Below, piece after piece: positions 1 through 6,226 of a stretch of DNA of 11,747 nucleotides. Positions within the stretch are counted from its first letter, which is position 1; each line of letters begins with the position of its first letter. Both the position numbers and the translations under genes were made by a program. Source of the DNA: an uncultured Lachnospiraceae bacterium (GTDB lineage: Bacteria; Bacillota_A; Clostridia; Lachnospirales; Lachnospiraceae); NCBI GenBank assembly GCA_947178085.1, contig CAMWWS010000047.1, positions 1-11,747 of the forward strand, in the 5' to 3' direction. The notes under the pieces are model-generated. The model saw only the letters and a program-made list of their open reading frames with translations. It was not told the origin of the DNA and did no database searches.

Positions 1-1052
1 CTTTATCACAGTCTGTGTTGACAGGGGCATCTGTAAAGGTGCTCCTGATTCTTGCGTTATTTATAGGAGTGATTGCCGTAAAGGAACTGGCGGAACGCCG
101 GAGTCAGGTTCTGTTTTTGGGAGCGGCAGGAGTTTTATTGTTTTTTATATTATATATGTTGGGGACGGCATTTATTTTACTTGGAGTTTTCTTATGTTAT
201 GAAGTGCTTACTTATTTTAAACCTAAGCTGTTATGGTACTTGATACCTTTCGGATTAGCTTGTGTACCCGGTGAGATAGAAGTCTCAATGCAGTTGATCA
301 TTGCCGTTTTAATGGGAATTATATATTGCCAGCATGATTTTGTGGTAGAATCATATCGAAAACAAACGAAAGAGGATACTATCGAGGAACAGAAATTAAA
401 GCATAGCATGAACCTGAGGGAGCATGAAATGCAGGAGGAAGTCAGAAAGAATTTGCTGATGGCGGAAAATCAGATATTGGAAGAACGTGCAGGACTTTCC
501 CAGACTTTGCATGATAAGCTGGGACATAACATTAACGGTTCCGTATATCAGTTGGAAGCAGTGAAGGTTTTGATGGAAAAGGAACCTGAAAGATCCAAAA
601 AAATGATACAGGCAGTAATCGACCAGCTTCGAGGCGGAATGGATGAGATTCGGATAATCCTAAGAAACGAGCGCCCGAAAAAGTACAAGCTTGCAATGCT
701 TCAACTGGAAAAGCTGTGCGAAGACTGTAGATTGAAGGGAGTAGAGGCGGAACTTATTACGGAGGGAGAATTAAAGGATATTCCTGAGAGATATCTGGAA
801 GTCATTTTGGACAATGCTTATGAAGCGGTTTCCAATTCCATGAAACATGCAAGGTGCAGTAGAATAAAAATCAGTGTGCATGTATTAAATCAAATGATAC
901 GCTGCAGTATATCGGATAATGGCATAGGATGCAAGGAAGTGATTGACGGAATGGGAATTTCGGGAATGCGGAAAAGAGTGCGTGAGGTTAATGGTATTCT
1001 GGATTTTGATACGGAAGCAGGATTTACAATAAATATGTTACTGCCGTTATAG
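1..1052 (+). CDS. Sensor histidine kinase, NarL/LiaS/DesK type (5' partial)
   Basis: Membrane sensor kinase that would autophosphorylate on histidine and pass the phosphate to the response regulator encoded next. The reading frame is open to the left edge (first full codon at 3), and the first possible start, GTG at 15, has no visible ribosome binding site, so the true start probably lies outside the window. Counting from that GTG, residues 7-108 are hydrophobic with about four or five membrane segments. A charged helix follows (about 115-160), then a HisKA_3 dimerisation motif, LHDKLGH, with the likely phosphoacceptor H166. The ATPase domain shows an N-box (NAYEAVSNSMKHA, N267) and a G-box (DNGIG from D301, then GMGISGM). 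No extracytoplasmic sensor domain is visible, so the signal is likely sensed in the membrane. The family is clear; the stimulus is unknown. Confidence 0.93.
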   Translation, partial: LSQSVLTGASVKVLLILALFIGVIAVKELAERRSQVLFLGAAGVLLFFILYMLGTAFILLGVFLCYEVLTYFKPKLLWYLIPFGLACVPGEIEVSMQLIIAVLMGIIYCQHDFVVESYRKQTKEDTIEEQKLKHSMNLREHEMQEEVRKNLLMAENQILEERAGLSQTLHDKLGHNINGSVYQLEAVKVLMEKEPERSKKMIQAVIDQLRGGMDEIRIILRNERPKKYKLAMLQLEKLCEDCRLKGVEAELITEGELKDIPERYLEVILDNAYEAVSNSMKHARCSRIKISVHVLNQMIRCSISDNGIGCKEVIDGMGISGMRKRVREVNGILDFDTEAGFTINMLLPL

Positions 1053-1138
1053 GAAGGAGCATAGGGTGAAAAATAAATTTTTCACCCGCAAATTTGTGCT
1101 TGAGGGCACAAATTCGCAGGTTGAGGAAGGAGAATAGG
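1051..1138. repeat. Double-hairpin palindromic element with 15-bp flanking direct repeats
   Basis: Between the kinase and regulator genes lie two adjacent inverted repeats. The first has perfect 11-bp arms (GGGTGAAAAAT at 1064-1074, ATTTTTCACCC at 1077-1087). The second has 12-bp arms with one mismatch (GCAAATTTGTGC at 1088-1099, GCACAAATTCGC at 1106-1117, loop TTGAGG). The pair is bracketed by near-identical copies of AGGAAGGAGNATAGG at 1051-1065 and 1124-1138 (14 of 15 match). Both copies carry a ribosome-binding-site core. Removing one copy plus the hairpins would leave about 20 bp between the genes, a normal operon spacing. This suggests a small inserted element, but that reading is inference; an RNA-processing or attenuation structure is the alternative. 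Confidence 0.7.
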
Positions 1139-1145
1139 TATTAAT

Positions 1146-1775
1146 ATGGACAAGATTAAAATAATTATTGCGGAAGACAGCGATTTTGTAAGAGACGGAA
1201 TGCGGATTATATTGGATGTGGATGAAGATTTTGAGGTAATCGGCTGTGCAAAAAACGGGCGTGAGGCTATTGATATTGCTAAGGAAAACGCTCCGGATAT
1301 TTTTCTGATGGATATACAGATGCCGGAGATGGATGGAATCGAGGCCACTAAGTATATTGTAGAAAATAATCTGGGGAAAGTTTTGATTCTTACTACTTTT
1401 GATGATGATGAGCTGGTGCAGAGTGCCTTGAGGAATGGTGCTAAAGGATACCTGATCAAGAATCATACGCCTGAGCATTTAAAGCAGATGATAAAATCTG
1501 TATATAATGGAACAGGAGTAATGGAAGAAGCTATTTTGGAAAATCTTGCAAAAAATACGGGCGTTAAGGCTGGCAGCTTTTGTGAAGACGGTTATACCGC
1601 ACGGGAAATGGATATTATTAAGGCTGTGGCAGAGGGATTGTCAAATAAGGAAATTGCGAATCGTCTTTTTATCACGGAAGGTACAGTGAAGAATTATGTT
1701 ACTTCTATTCTGGCAAAAGAGAATTTGTCACATCGTACTGCGCTGGCGGTGTATTATCTGACTGGGAAGAAGTAA
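1146..1775 (+). CDS. Response regulator, NarL/LuxR family
   Basis: Cytoplasmic DNA-binding regulator, presumed partner of the upstream kinase. The 209-residue length is typical for the family. The N-terminal receiver domain has the acidic pair E10/D11, phosphoacceptor D56 (in FLMDIQMPEMDG), the T83/T84 switch position and K105 (GYLIKN). The C-terminal LuxR-type helix-turn-helix spans about 148-205 (YTAREMDIIKAVAEGLSNKEIANRLFI, then GTVKNYV). ATG at 1146 is preceded by AGGAAGGAG at 1124-1132. That spacing of about 13 bases is rather long, perhaps because the site is the right-hand copy of the repeat described upstream. Targets cannot be read directly. The transporter gene downstream is a candidate by proximity, as such systems often control efflux genes, but no binding site is proven. 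Confidence 0.95.
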   Translation: MDKIKIIIAEDSDFVRDGMRIILDVDEDFEVIGCAKNGREAIDIAKENAPDIFLMDIQMPEMDGIEATKYIVENNLGKVLILTTFDDDELVQSALRNGAKGYLIKNHTPEHLKQMIKSVYNGTGVMEEAILENLAKNTGVKAGSFCEDGYTAREMDIIKAVAEGLSNKEIANRLFITEGTVKNYVTSILAKENLSHRTALAVYYLTGKK

Positions 1776-1794
1776 AACGCTTAAAATGAGGAGT

Positions 1795-1820
1795 GCCCAG
1801 ACATCTTGCGATGCCCGGGC
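1795..1820. other. Hairpin downstream of the response regulator (degenerate terminator or RNA structure)
   Basis: The 11-bp arms at 1795-1805 (GCCCAGACATC) and 1810-1820 (GATGCCCGGGC) enclose a 4-base loop 20 bases after the regulator's stop. Read on the plus strand there are two A-C mismatches and no T-tract follows, so it is a poor intrinsic terminator for the two-component operon. Read on the minus strand, both mismatches become G-U pairs, all 11 pairs form, and the loop is GCAA, a GNRA tetraloop. Confidence 0.5.
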
Positions 1821-1841
1821 TATTATGAAAAAAATTTATAT

Positions 1842-1948
1842 TTGCAACTATCGTGTTAACTGATAAAATTATTATATACATAAATTATGAACAAACTATG
1901 AACACGATGTAAATCTGTCGTTAATTTTTATAAAAATAGAGATAACGA
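1842..1948 (+). promoter_or_regulatory. Probable sigma-A promoter and operator-like repeats ahead of the MATE gene
   Basis: A candidate -35 TTGCAA (1842-1847), 16-base spacer and -10 TAAAAT (1864-1869) with an extended TGA just before it would start RNA near 1876 and give a leader of about 130 bases. An inverted pair, ATCGTGTT (1850-1857, inside the spacer) and AACACGAT (1901-1908), flanks the predicted start. TATGAACA occurs twice, at 1886-1893 and 1897-1904, exactly 11 bp apart. Further down is a 14-bp perfect palindrome (1924-1937) enclosed by TCGTTA (1918-1923) and TAACGA (1943-1948). These could be regulator sites or leader-RNA structure. The rest of 1776-2005 is AT-rich and holds no gene that I can see. 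Confidence 0.5.
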
Positions 1949-2005
1949 AAAGACAAATTTATATAAAATGCACAAAAAATGACATGTAATGGAGACAATG
2001 AGATA

Positions 2006-3349
2006 ATGAATGTTGACTTGACAGAGGGAAAACCGGAATCAGTGTTGTGGAAATTCTGCCTTCCATTGTTTGGGAGTATTATTTTCCAACAGTTATATAA
2101 TATCGCAGACAGCCTTGTAGCGGGTAAATTTATCAGTGAAAATGCTTTAGCGGCCGTTGGTAACAGTTATGAGATTACGCTTATATTTATTGCATTTGCG
2201 TTCGGCTGCAATATCGGCTGTTCCATTGTTGTATCCCAGTTTTTTGGCGCGCGTGATTACAGGACTATGAAGACAGCCGTTTATACGTCAATGATATCCA
2301 GTGCGGTGATCTGCCTGATTTTGATGGGGATAGGAATCATCGGATGTGAGTATCTGATGAGAATTATTAAGACTCCTGATGAAGTCTTTGCGGATTCCAA
2401 ACTGTATCTTGACATCTATGTCTGGAGTCTTCCGTTTGTGTTTTTTTATAATATTGCGACCGGTATCTTTTCTGCAATGGGAGATTCCCGCACTCCGTTC
2501 CTGTTTTTGGCGTTTTCATCTACTTCAAATATCGTATTGGATATTGTGTTTGTTAAGACATTCGGTATGGGGGTTGACGGAGTTGCATGGGCTACGTTCC
2601 TGTGTCAGGGAGTCAGCTGTATTTTATCTCTTGGCGTAGTATTCTTTCGTTTAAGAGATGTCAAAACAGAAGCAAATGTACCGGTTTTTTCATTCTCTGT
2701 GTTTAAGAAATTTGTCAAAATTGCCGTGCCGAGCATCCTTCAGCAGAGCTTTATTTCCGTGGGTAATATTGTTATTCAACGCACTATAAATGGATTCGGA
2801 CCAGGAGTTATGGCGGGTTATTCGGCGGCAGTGAAGCTGAATAATCTGGTAATAACATCATTTACCACGATTGGGAATGGTATATCTAATTATGCAGCAC
2901 AGAATCTCGGGGCGAAGAAATTACACCGCATCAAATCCGGATTCCGTGCAGGGATAAAGATTGTATGGATAATAAGCATACCGTTAGTGCTTGCATACTT
3001 TTTTGCAGGACGTCAGCTTTTGTATCTGTTTATGAGTGAACCGACAGATGCGGCGGTTCAGACGGGAATCAATTATCTGAGAATCTTATCGCCATTCTAT
3101 CTTGTCATTTCTGCAAAACTGATTGCGGATGGAGTTCTGCGTGGAAATGGTATGATGGGCAGATTTATGGCATCGACGTTCAGTGACTTAATTTTACGTG
3201 TTGCATTTGCCGTTTTGCTCTCCAAGACTTTCCTAGGAGCGACAGGTATTTGGTGCGCCTGGCCGATTGGATGGACGGTGGCGACACTTATGTCGGTTTA
3301 TTTTTACAGTCGTGGACCGTGGAATGGGTATAACAAATCAGGAGGGTGA
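2006..3349 (+). CDS. MATE-family multidrug/cation efflux transporter
   Basis: Integral membrane antiporter of the MatE family, which exports drugs or other organic cations against a Na+ or H+ gradient. The 447-residue length fits the family's usual size of about 450. The two homologous halves are visible through their opening motifs: LPLFGSIIFQQLYNIADS around P20 and VPSILQQSFISVGNIVIQ around P242, with about twelve hydrophobic segments in total. I chose ATG at 2006 because GGAG lies 11 bases upstream and the protein then begins MNVDLTEGKP as such transporters commonly do. An in-frame ATG at 1979 has no ribosome binding site. It precedes an acetyltransferase gene by 34 bases, probably in the same transcript. 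The exact substrate cannot be inferred. Confidence 0.93.
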   Translation: MNVDLTEGKPESVLWKFCLPLFGSIIFQQLYNIADSLVAGKFISENALAAVGNSYEITLIFIAFAFGCNIGCSIVVSQFFGARDYRTMKTAVYTSMISSAVICLILMGIGIIGCEYLMRIIKTPDEVFADSKLYLDIYVWSLPFVFFYNIATGIFSAMGDSRTPFLFLAFSSTSNIVLDIVFVKTFGMGVDGVAWATFLCQGVSCILSLGVVFFRLRDVKTEANVPVFSFSVFKKFVKIAVPSILQQSFISVGNIVIQRTINGFGPGVMAGYSAAVKLNNLVITSFTTIGNGISNYAAQNLGAKKLHRIKSGFRAGIKIVWIISIPLVLAYFFAGRQLLYLFMSEPTDAAVQTGINYLRILSPFYLVISAKLIADGVLRGNGMMGRFMASTFSDLILRVAFAVLLSKTFLGATGIWCAWPIGWTVATLMSVYFYSRGPWNGYNKSGG

Positions 3350-3383
3350 CTATACTTTAGCTCTCCCATATAACGGAGGAAAT

Positions 3384-3851
3384 ATGTTAAAAATTACTTT
3401 TAAAGAAATTGATAAAGAAATTGAAAAACAGATTGTAGAAATATGGGGCAACTGGGTAACAGAATATGGGTGCCTGCATTATGGTGATGGTTGCTATTCG
3501 TTAGCTGCCATATATGATGGAAAGCCTGTTGGATTTATTTCTACATATCCGGTACAATTACCAGTACCTTTACAAATGTACAGTGATGCATATATTGATG
3601 ATCTTGAAGTACACGAAGATTTCAGAAGGCAGGGAATTGCGAGAGAGATGTTGTCCATGACAGAAAGTTGGGCAAAAGCTTATGGGTATCATCAAATAAG
3701 ATCATGGAGCTCTGATGATAAAAAAGAAGCTATCCCAATGTGGTATTCTCTTGGATATGGAGTGTGTCCTGCAATTATGCGTGGAATCAGCGTAATCAAA
3801 GAATTTATCGGAAAACCAGTTTATGGGTTTTATGTGTCCAAGGTTTTATGA
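3384..3851 (+). CDS. GNAT-family N-acetyltransferase
   Basis: Predicted acetyl-CoA-dependent acetyltransferase of 155 residues. The acetyl-CoA pyrophosphate-binding motif A is clear: YIDDLEVHEDFRRQGIAREML, with R81-R82-Q83-G84-I85-A86 forming the Q/RxxGxG/A-like loop. The preceding beta strands (SLAAIYDGKPVGFISTY) and a C-terminal aromatic strand (PMWYSLGYG) match the fold. ATG at 3384 follows GGAGG at 3375-3379 closely. The frame is open further upstream, but that would overlap the transporter and lacks support. The substrate is unknown. GNAT enzymes beside efflux genes sometimes acetylate antibiotics, but nothing here identifies such a role. Confidence 0.88.
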   Translation: MLKITFKEIDKEIEKQIVEIWGNWVTEYGCLHYGDGCYSLAAIYDGKPVGFISTYPVQLPVPLQMYSDAYIDDLEVHEDFRRQGIAREMLSMTESWAKAYGYHQIRSWSSDDKKEAIPMWYSLGYGVCPAIMRGISVIKEFIGKPVYGFYVSKVL

Positions 3852-3874
3852 ATTGTGGAGGTTTTTCCGCAAGT

Positions 3875-3894
3875 TTCGGTTCACTTACACCGAA
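3875..3894. other. Small inverted repeat downstream of the acetyltransferase
   Basis: TTCGGT (3875-3880) and ACCGAA (3889-3894) can form a 6-bp stem with an 8-base loop. No T-tract follows, so it is not a terminator on its own. It may stabilise the 3' end of the transcript together with the weak terminator at 3911-3941. Confidence 0.3.
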
Positions 3895-3910
3895 TAGGCG
3901 CAGGCTGAAG

Positions 3911-3941
3911 AAAAGAGAACCGTCAAAGGTTCCTTTGTTTT
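3911..3941 (+). terminator. Weak intrinsic terminator after the MATE-GNAT operon
   Basis: A short stem, GAACC (3917-3921) with GGTTC (3928-3932), can be extended outward by A-T pairs past one mismatch and one G-T pair. An interrupted T-rich run, CTTTGTTTT, follows. It is in the right place to end the transporter-acetyltransferase transcript before the repeat-borne promoter, but the stem is weak. Confidence 0.45.
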
Positions 3942-3955
3942 GAATCTTCATATAT

Positions 3956-4014
3956 TAGACTGAAAAATATATCGAAAAATCCCATTATTGTAATAAGAGC
4001 AGAAAAATGTTAAA
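3956..4014 (+). repeat. 59-bp direct repeat, copy 1
   Basis: This copy matches 5365-5423 at 57 of 59 positions. The differences are G/A at 3962/5371 and C/T at 3982/5391. Both copies lie just upstream of a gene on the plus strand, so the repeats bracket the ATPase gene, with 1409 bp from one copy to the next. Each contains a small dyad, TTATT-GT-AATAA, and the -35 element plus most of the -10 element of a promoter. Confidence 0.95.
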
Positions 4015-4016
4015 AT
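3988..4016 (+). promoter_or_regulatory. Promoter of the ATPase gene, within repeat copy 1
   Basis: The -35 is TTGTAA (3988-3993), the spacer is exactly 17 bases, and the -10 is TAAAAT (4011-4016, five of six consensus bases). The predicted transcript starts near 4023, about 38 bases before the ATPase start codon. The dyad TTATTGTAATAA overlaps the -35 element and could be an operator. Confidence 0.6.
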
Positions 4017-4060
4017 GAAAAAAATGCGGCAATACGCAAAAATTTCAGAAGGTGATTTGG

Positions 4061-5356
4061 ATGCTGCCAAGAAAACAATATTTGGAGAAACTTATTCAAA
4101 AAAAAGACAATGGGCGGGTAAAGGTTATTACAGGTCTACGTCGATGTGGAAAATCCGTTTTACTTTTTCAATTATATAAAGACTATCTGATTAACGAAGG
4201 GGTGCCGCAGGAGCAGATTATCGGTCTTGCTTTGGACATTCTTGCAAATGCAAAGTATCGGAATCCGATAGAGTTGGATAATCACATCAGGGAACAGGTC
4301 ACAGACAGTAATAAGCGATACTACGTCTTTATTGATGAGATTCAGTTTGTATCCGAAATTCAGAATCCTTATGTGAATGACCCTAAAGCAAAAATCACAT
4401 TTATAGATGTAGTACTCGGGCTTATGCAGATGCCGAACGTGGATGTCTATGTTACCGGAAGTAACTCAAAGATGCTTTCCACGGATATTCTGACGCAGTT
4501 TCGTGACAGGGGTGATGAGATTAGGGTATTTCCGCTTTCATTTGCGGAATTTTACGAAGCATACGAGGATGACAAGCGCGGGGCATGGCAGGATTATTAT
4601 ACTTATGGCGGAATGCCTGTTGTTACAACTCTTGACACACATGAGGAAAAAAGCAGATACCTTCGTGAACTTTTTAGCAAAACTTACATCAAGGATGTGC
4701 TTGAACGTCATAAAATATTGAATGAGGATGAAGTGTTGGAGATTCTTTTAGACATCCTTGCATCATGCATTGGTTCATTGACCAATCCCAATAAGTTGTC
4801 AAACACTTTTAAAAGTGAAAGGCAGGTCAATGTAGCGCCGGAAACTATAGACCATTATATGGATTACTTTTTGGATGCGTTTCTGATTCAGAAAGCAATG
4901 CGGTATGATGTTAAGGGGCGAAAATATATTAAAACCCCTGCTAAATATTACTATACCGATCCGGGGTTGAGGAATGCAAGGTTGGGATTCCGCCAGCTGG
5001 AAGAAACACATCTTATGGAAAATGTACTGTACAACGACTTGGTCAGAAGAGGGTTGGATGTTGATGTTGGTGTGGTAGAATATAACACCAGAGGACAGGA
5101 TGGTAAGAGCACGAGAAAGCAGCTTGAGGTTGATTTTGTGGTGAACAGAGGGAGTGACAGGTTTTACGTCCAGTCTGCTCTCAGTATCGCAGATCCGAAG
5201 AAGAGGGAGCAGGAGATCGCATCACTGCTTCGCATTCCTGATTCTTTCAAAAAGATTGTGGTGGTGAAAGATTACCTTAAGCAGTGGACGGATGAACACG
5301 GCATACAGTATATAGGAATAGAACAGTTCCTTCTTGATGAGGGACTATTGAAGTAA
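4061..5356 (+). CDS. AAA_14/DUF4143-type ATPase
   Basis: Predicted ATPase of 431 residues, the usual length of this widespread but poorly understood bacterial and archaeal family. Residues 25-32 (GLRRCGKS) form the Walker A loop, YVFIDEIQ at 88-95 is Walker B, and VYVTGSNSKML at about 129-139 fits sensor 1. The C-terminal part matches the DUF4143 layout, which resembles a PD-(D/E)xK nuclease-like fold: MENVLYNDLVRRG, then EVDFVV, then YVQSAL with Q where a nuclease would have K. Nuclease activity is therefore doubtful. ATG at 4061 follows AGAAGGTG at a good distance; GTG at 4052 is part of that ribosome binding site. The gene is bracketed by 59-bp repeats that carry its promoter. Cellular role unknown. 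Confidence 0.9.
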   Translation: MLPRKQYLEKLIQKKDNGRVKVITGLRRCGKSVLLFQLYKDYLINEGVPQEQIIGLALDILANAKYRNPIELDNHIREQVTDSNKRYYVFIDEIQFVSEIQNPYVNDPKAKITFIDVVLGLMQMPNVDVYVTGSNSKMLSTDILTQFRDRGDEIRVFPLSFAEFYEAYEDDKRGAWQDYYTYGGMPVVTTLDTHEEKSRYLRELFSKTYIKDVLERHKILNEDEVLEILLDILASCIGSLTNPNKLSNTFKSERQVNVAPETIDHYMDYFLDAFLIQKAMRYDVKGRKYIKTPAKYYYTDPGLRNARLGFRQLEETHLMENVLYNDLVRRGLDVDVGVVEYNTRGQDGKSTRKQLEVDFVVNRGSDRFYVQSALSIADPKKREQEIASLLRIPDSFKKIVVVKDYLKQWTDEHGIQYIGIEQFLLDEGLLK

Positions 5357-5364
5357 GGATTGAA

Positions 5365-5423
5365 TAGACTAAAAAATATATCGAAAAATCTCATTATTGT
5401 AATAAGAGCAGAAAAATGTTAAA
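5365..5423 (+). repeat. 59-bp direct repeat, copy 2
   Basis: Second copy of the repeat at 3956-4014, beginning 8 bases after the ATPase stop codon. Identity stops abruptly after TGTTAAA: copy 1 continues ATG and copy 2 continues CTA. Only the left flank offers faint similarity (TTGAAT before both copies). A sharp boundary fits a duplicated target or a recombination joint better than slow divergence of two old promoters. Confidence 0.95.
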
Positions 5424-5425
5424 CT
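5397..5425 (+). promoter_or_regulatory. Promoter of the coiled-coil gene, within repeat copy 2
   Basis: The -35 is TTGTAA (5397-5402), the spacer is 17 bases, and the -10 is TAAACT (5420-5425). The layout is the same as in copy 1, but the -10 has one base fewer in common with the consensus, so this copy may be weaker. Transcription would start near 5432. Confidence 0.5.
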
Positions 5426-5479
5426 ATACGGGAAAGAACCATACCAAAGCAGTCGTGGCAAAGGAGAAGGAATACAAAG

Positions 5480-6226
5480 ATGGATACTTTTTTGAATAAA
5501 CTTTCACAAAAAGCTAATGCACAGGAACTGATAAATGCAAATTCGGCGGCGGATACGGCGAAGATGGAATTGATGCAGAAGCAGATGGATGAATATGATA
5601 AGCTGCTGCAGGAAATGCGCAAGGTGAATCTGAAGACTATAGAGAACATGGAACAGCTGCAGAAAGTGATGAATGAAAGCCTTCAGAAGATTGAGGCGAT
5701 TCAGGAAAGCAGCGATACACATGCAGATATGGAAAAACTGCTGGAGGAAATGAAGAAGCAGTCAGATGAGCTTGCCGCGGCGAAGAAACAGCAGGAGGGA
5801 CTTGTTGCAGAAACGAAGAAGCAGCAGGAAGAACTTGTTTCAGAAACGAAGAGGCAACAGGAAGAATCTGCCGCAGAGACGAAGAGGCAGCAGGAGGAAT
5901 TTGCCGCAGAGACGAAGAAGCAGATGGATGAACTTATTGCGGGGATGAAGGAGCAGCGGGAAAACCTTCTGCCTGAAATGAAGAAGCAGATGGAAGAAGT
6001 TGTTCAACGTTCGGATGATTTCCTTCATAAAGAGAATGTTAAGGTTTACCGGAATGTGCAGGCTGCAATGACTGAAGAACTGGATAAGCAGTCGGAAAAT
6101 ATTTTGTCAAAGCAGTCGGAAATGGCTAAGAGTCAGAAAGCCATGATACCGCTTTCTATTGTTATCATTCTGTTGATTCTGGCGGATATAGCAATTAATT
6201 TACTGAATATTACCATACCGTTTTAG
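5480..6226 (+). CDS. Tail-anchored coiled-coil protein with 11-residue repeats
   Basis: I do not recognise a characterised family. The 248-residue protein has no signal peptide and is strongly charged and helical. From residue 102 to 178 it consists of seven consecutive 11-residue units of the pattern K-K/R-Q-Q-E-E-L-V-A-E-T, encoded by 33-bp units from 5783 to 6013; a 10-residue relative precedes them. Eleven-residue periodicity is typical of straight or right-handed coiled coils. A second helical stretch follows (about 179-220). The last 28 residues (AMIPLSIVIILLILADIAINLLNITIPF) form one hydrophobic segment, so most of the protein should face the cytoplasm. ATG at 5480 is preceded by AAGGAGAAGG. 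It shares a duplicated promoter with the ATPase and may work with it, but that is inference. The stop codon overlaps that of the convergent polymerase gene. Confidence 0.85.
   Translation: MDTFLNKLSQKANAQELINANSAADTAKMELMQKQMDEYDKLLQEMRKVNLKTIENMEQLQKVMNESLQKIEAIQESSDTHADMEKLLEEMKKQSDELAAAKKQQEGLVAETKKQQEELVSETKRQQEESAAETKRQQEEFAAETKKQMDELIAGMKEQRENLLPEMKKQMEEVVQRSDDFLHKENVKVYRNVQAAMTEELDKQSENILSKQSEMAKSQKAMIPLSIVIILLILADIAINLLNITIPF
5783..6013 (+). repeat. Seven 33-bp in-frame tandem repeats
   Basis: Units begin at 5783, 5816, 5849, 5882, 5915, 5948 and 5981, each starting with a Lys codon. The second to fourth units are closest to one another in DNA; the last two are the most diverged. Such repeats can gain or lose units by slippage, so coiled-coil length may vary between strains. 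Confidence 0.85.

Noticed and set aside
1979..2005. Upstream ATG at 1979 as the start of the MATE gene
   Set aside because: It lacks a ribosome binding site, and the nine extra residues do not resemble a transporter N terminus. ATG 2006 has GGAG upstream.
3267..3383. N-terminal extension of the acetyltransferase overlapping the MATE gene
   Set aside because: The extension is only an open frame inside the transporter gene. ATG 3384 has a strong GGAGG site and gives a normal GNAT length.
3740..3943. Open frame overlapping the acetyltransferase 3' end, as a small gene or frameshifted extension
   Set aside because: It has no ribosome binding site, its composition is not protein-like, and it runs through the terminator hairpin.
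4061..5356. ATPase as an active restriction-like nuclease or part of a known defence island
   Set aside because: The PD-(D/E)xK-like region has Q where the catalytic K is expected, and no other defence gene is nearby.
5783..6013. 33-bp tandem units as a possible CRISPR array
   Set aside because: There are no spacers. The units are contiguous, in frame and encode a coiled coil.
5504..6028. Minus-strand open frames opposite the coiled-coil gene
   Set aside because: They mirror the repetitive Lys/Glu/Gln codons of the real gene and have no ribosome binding site or recognisable domain.
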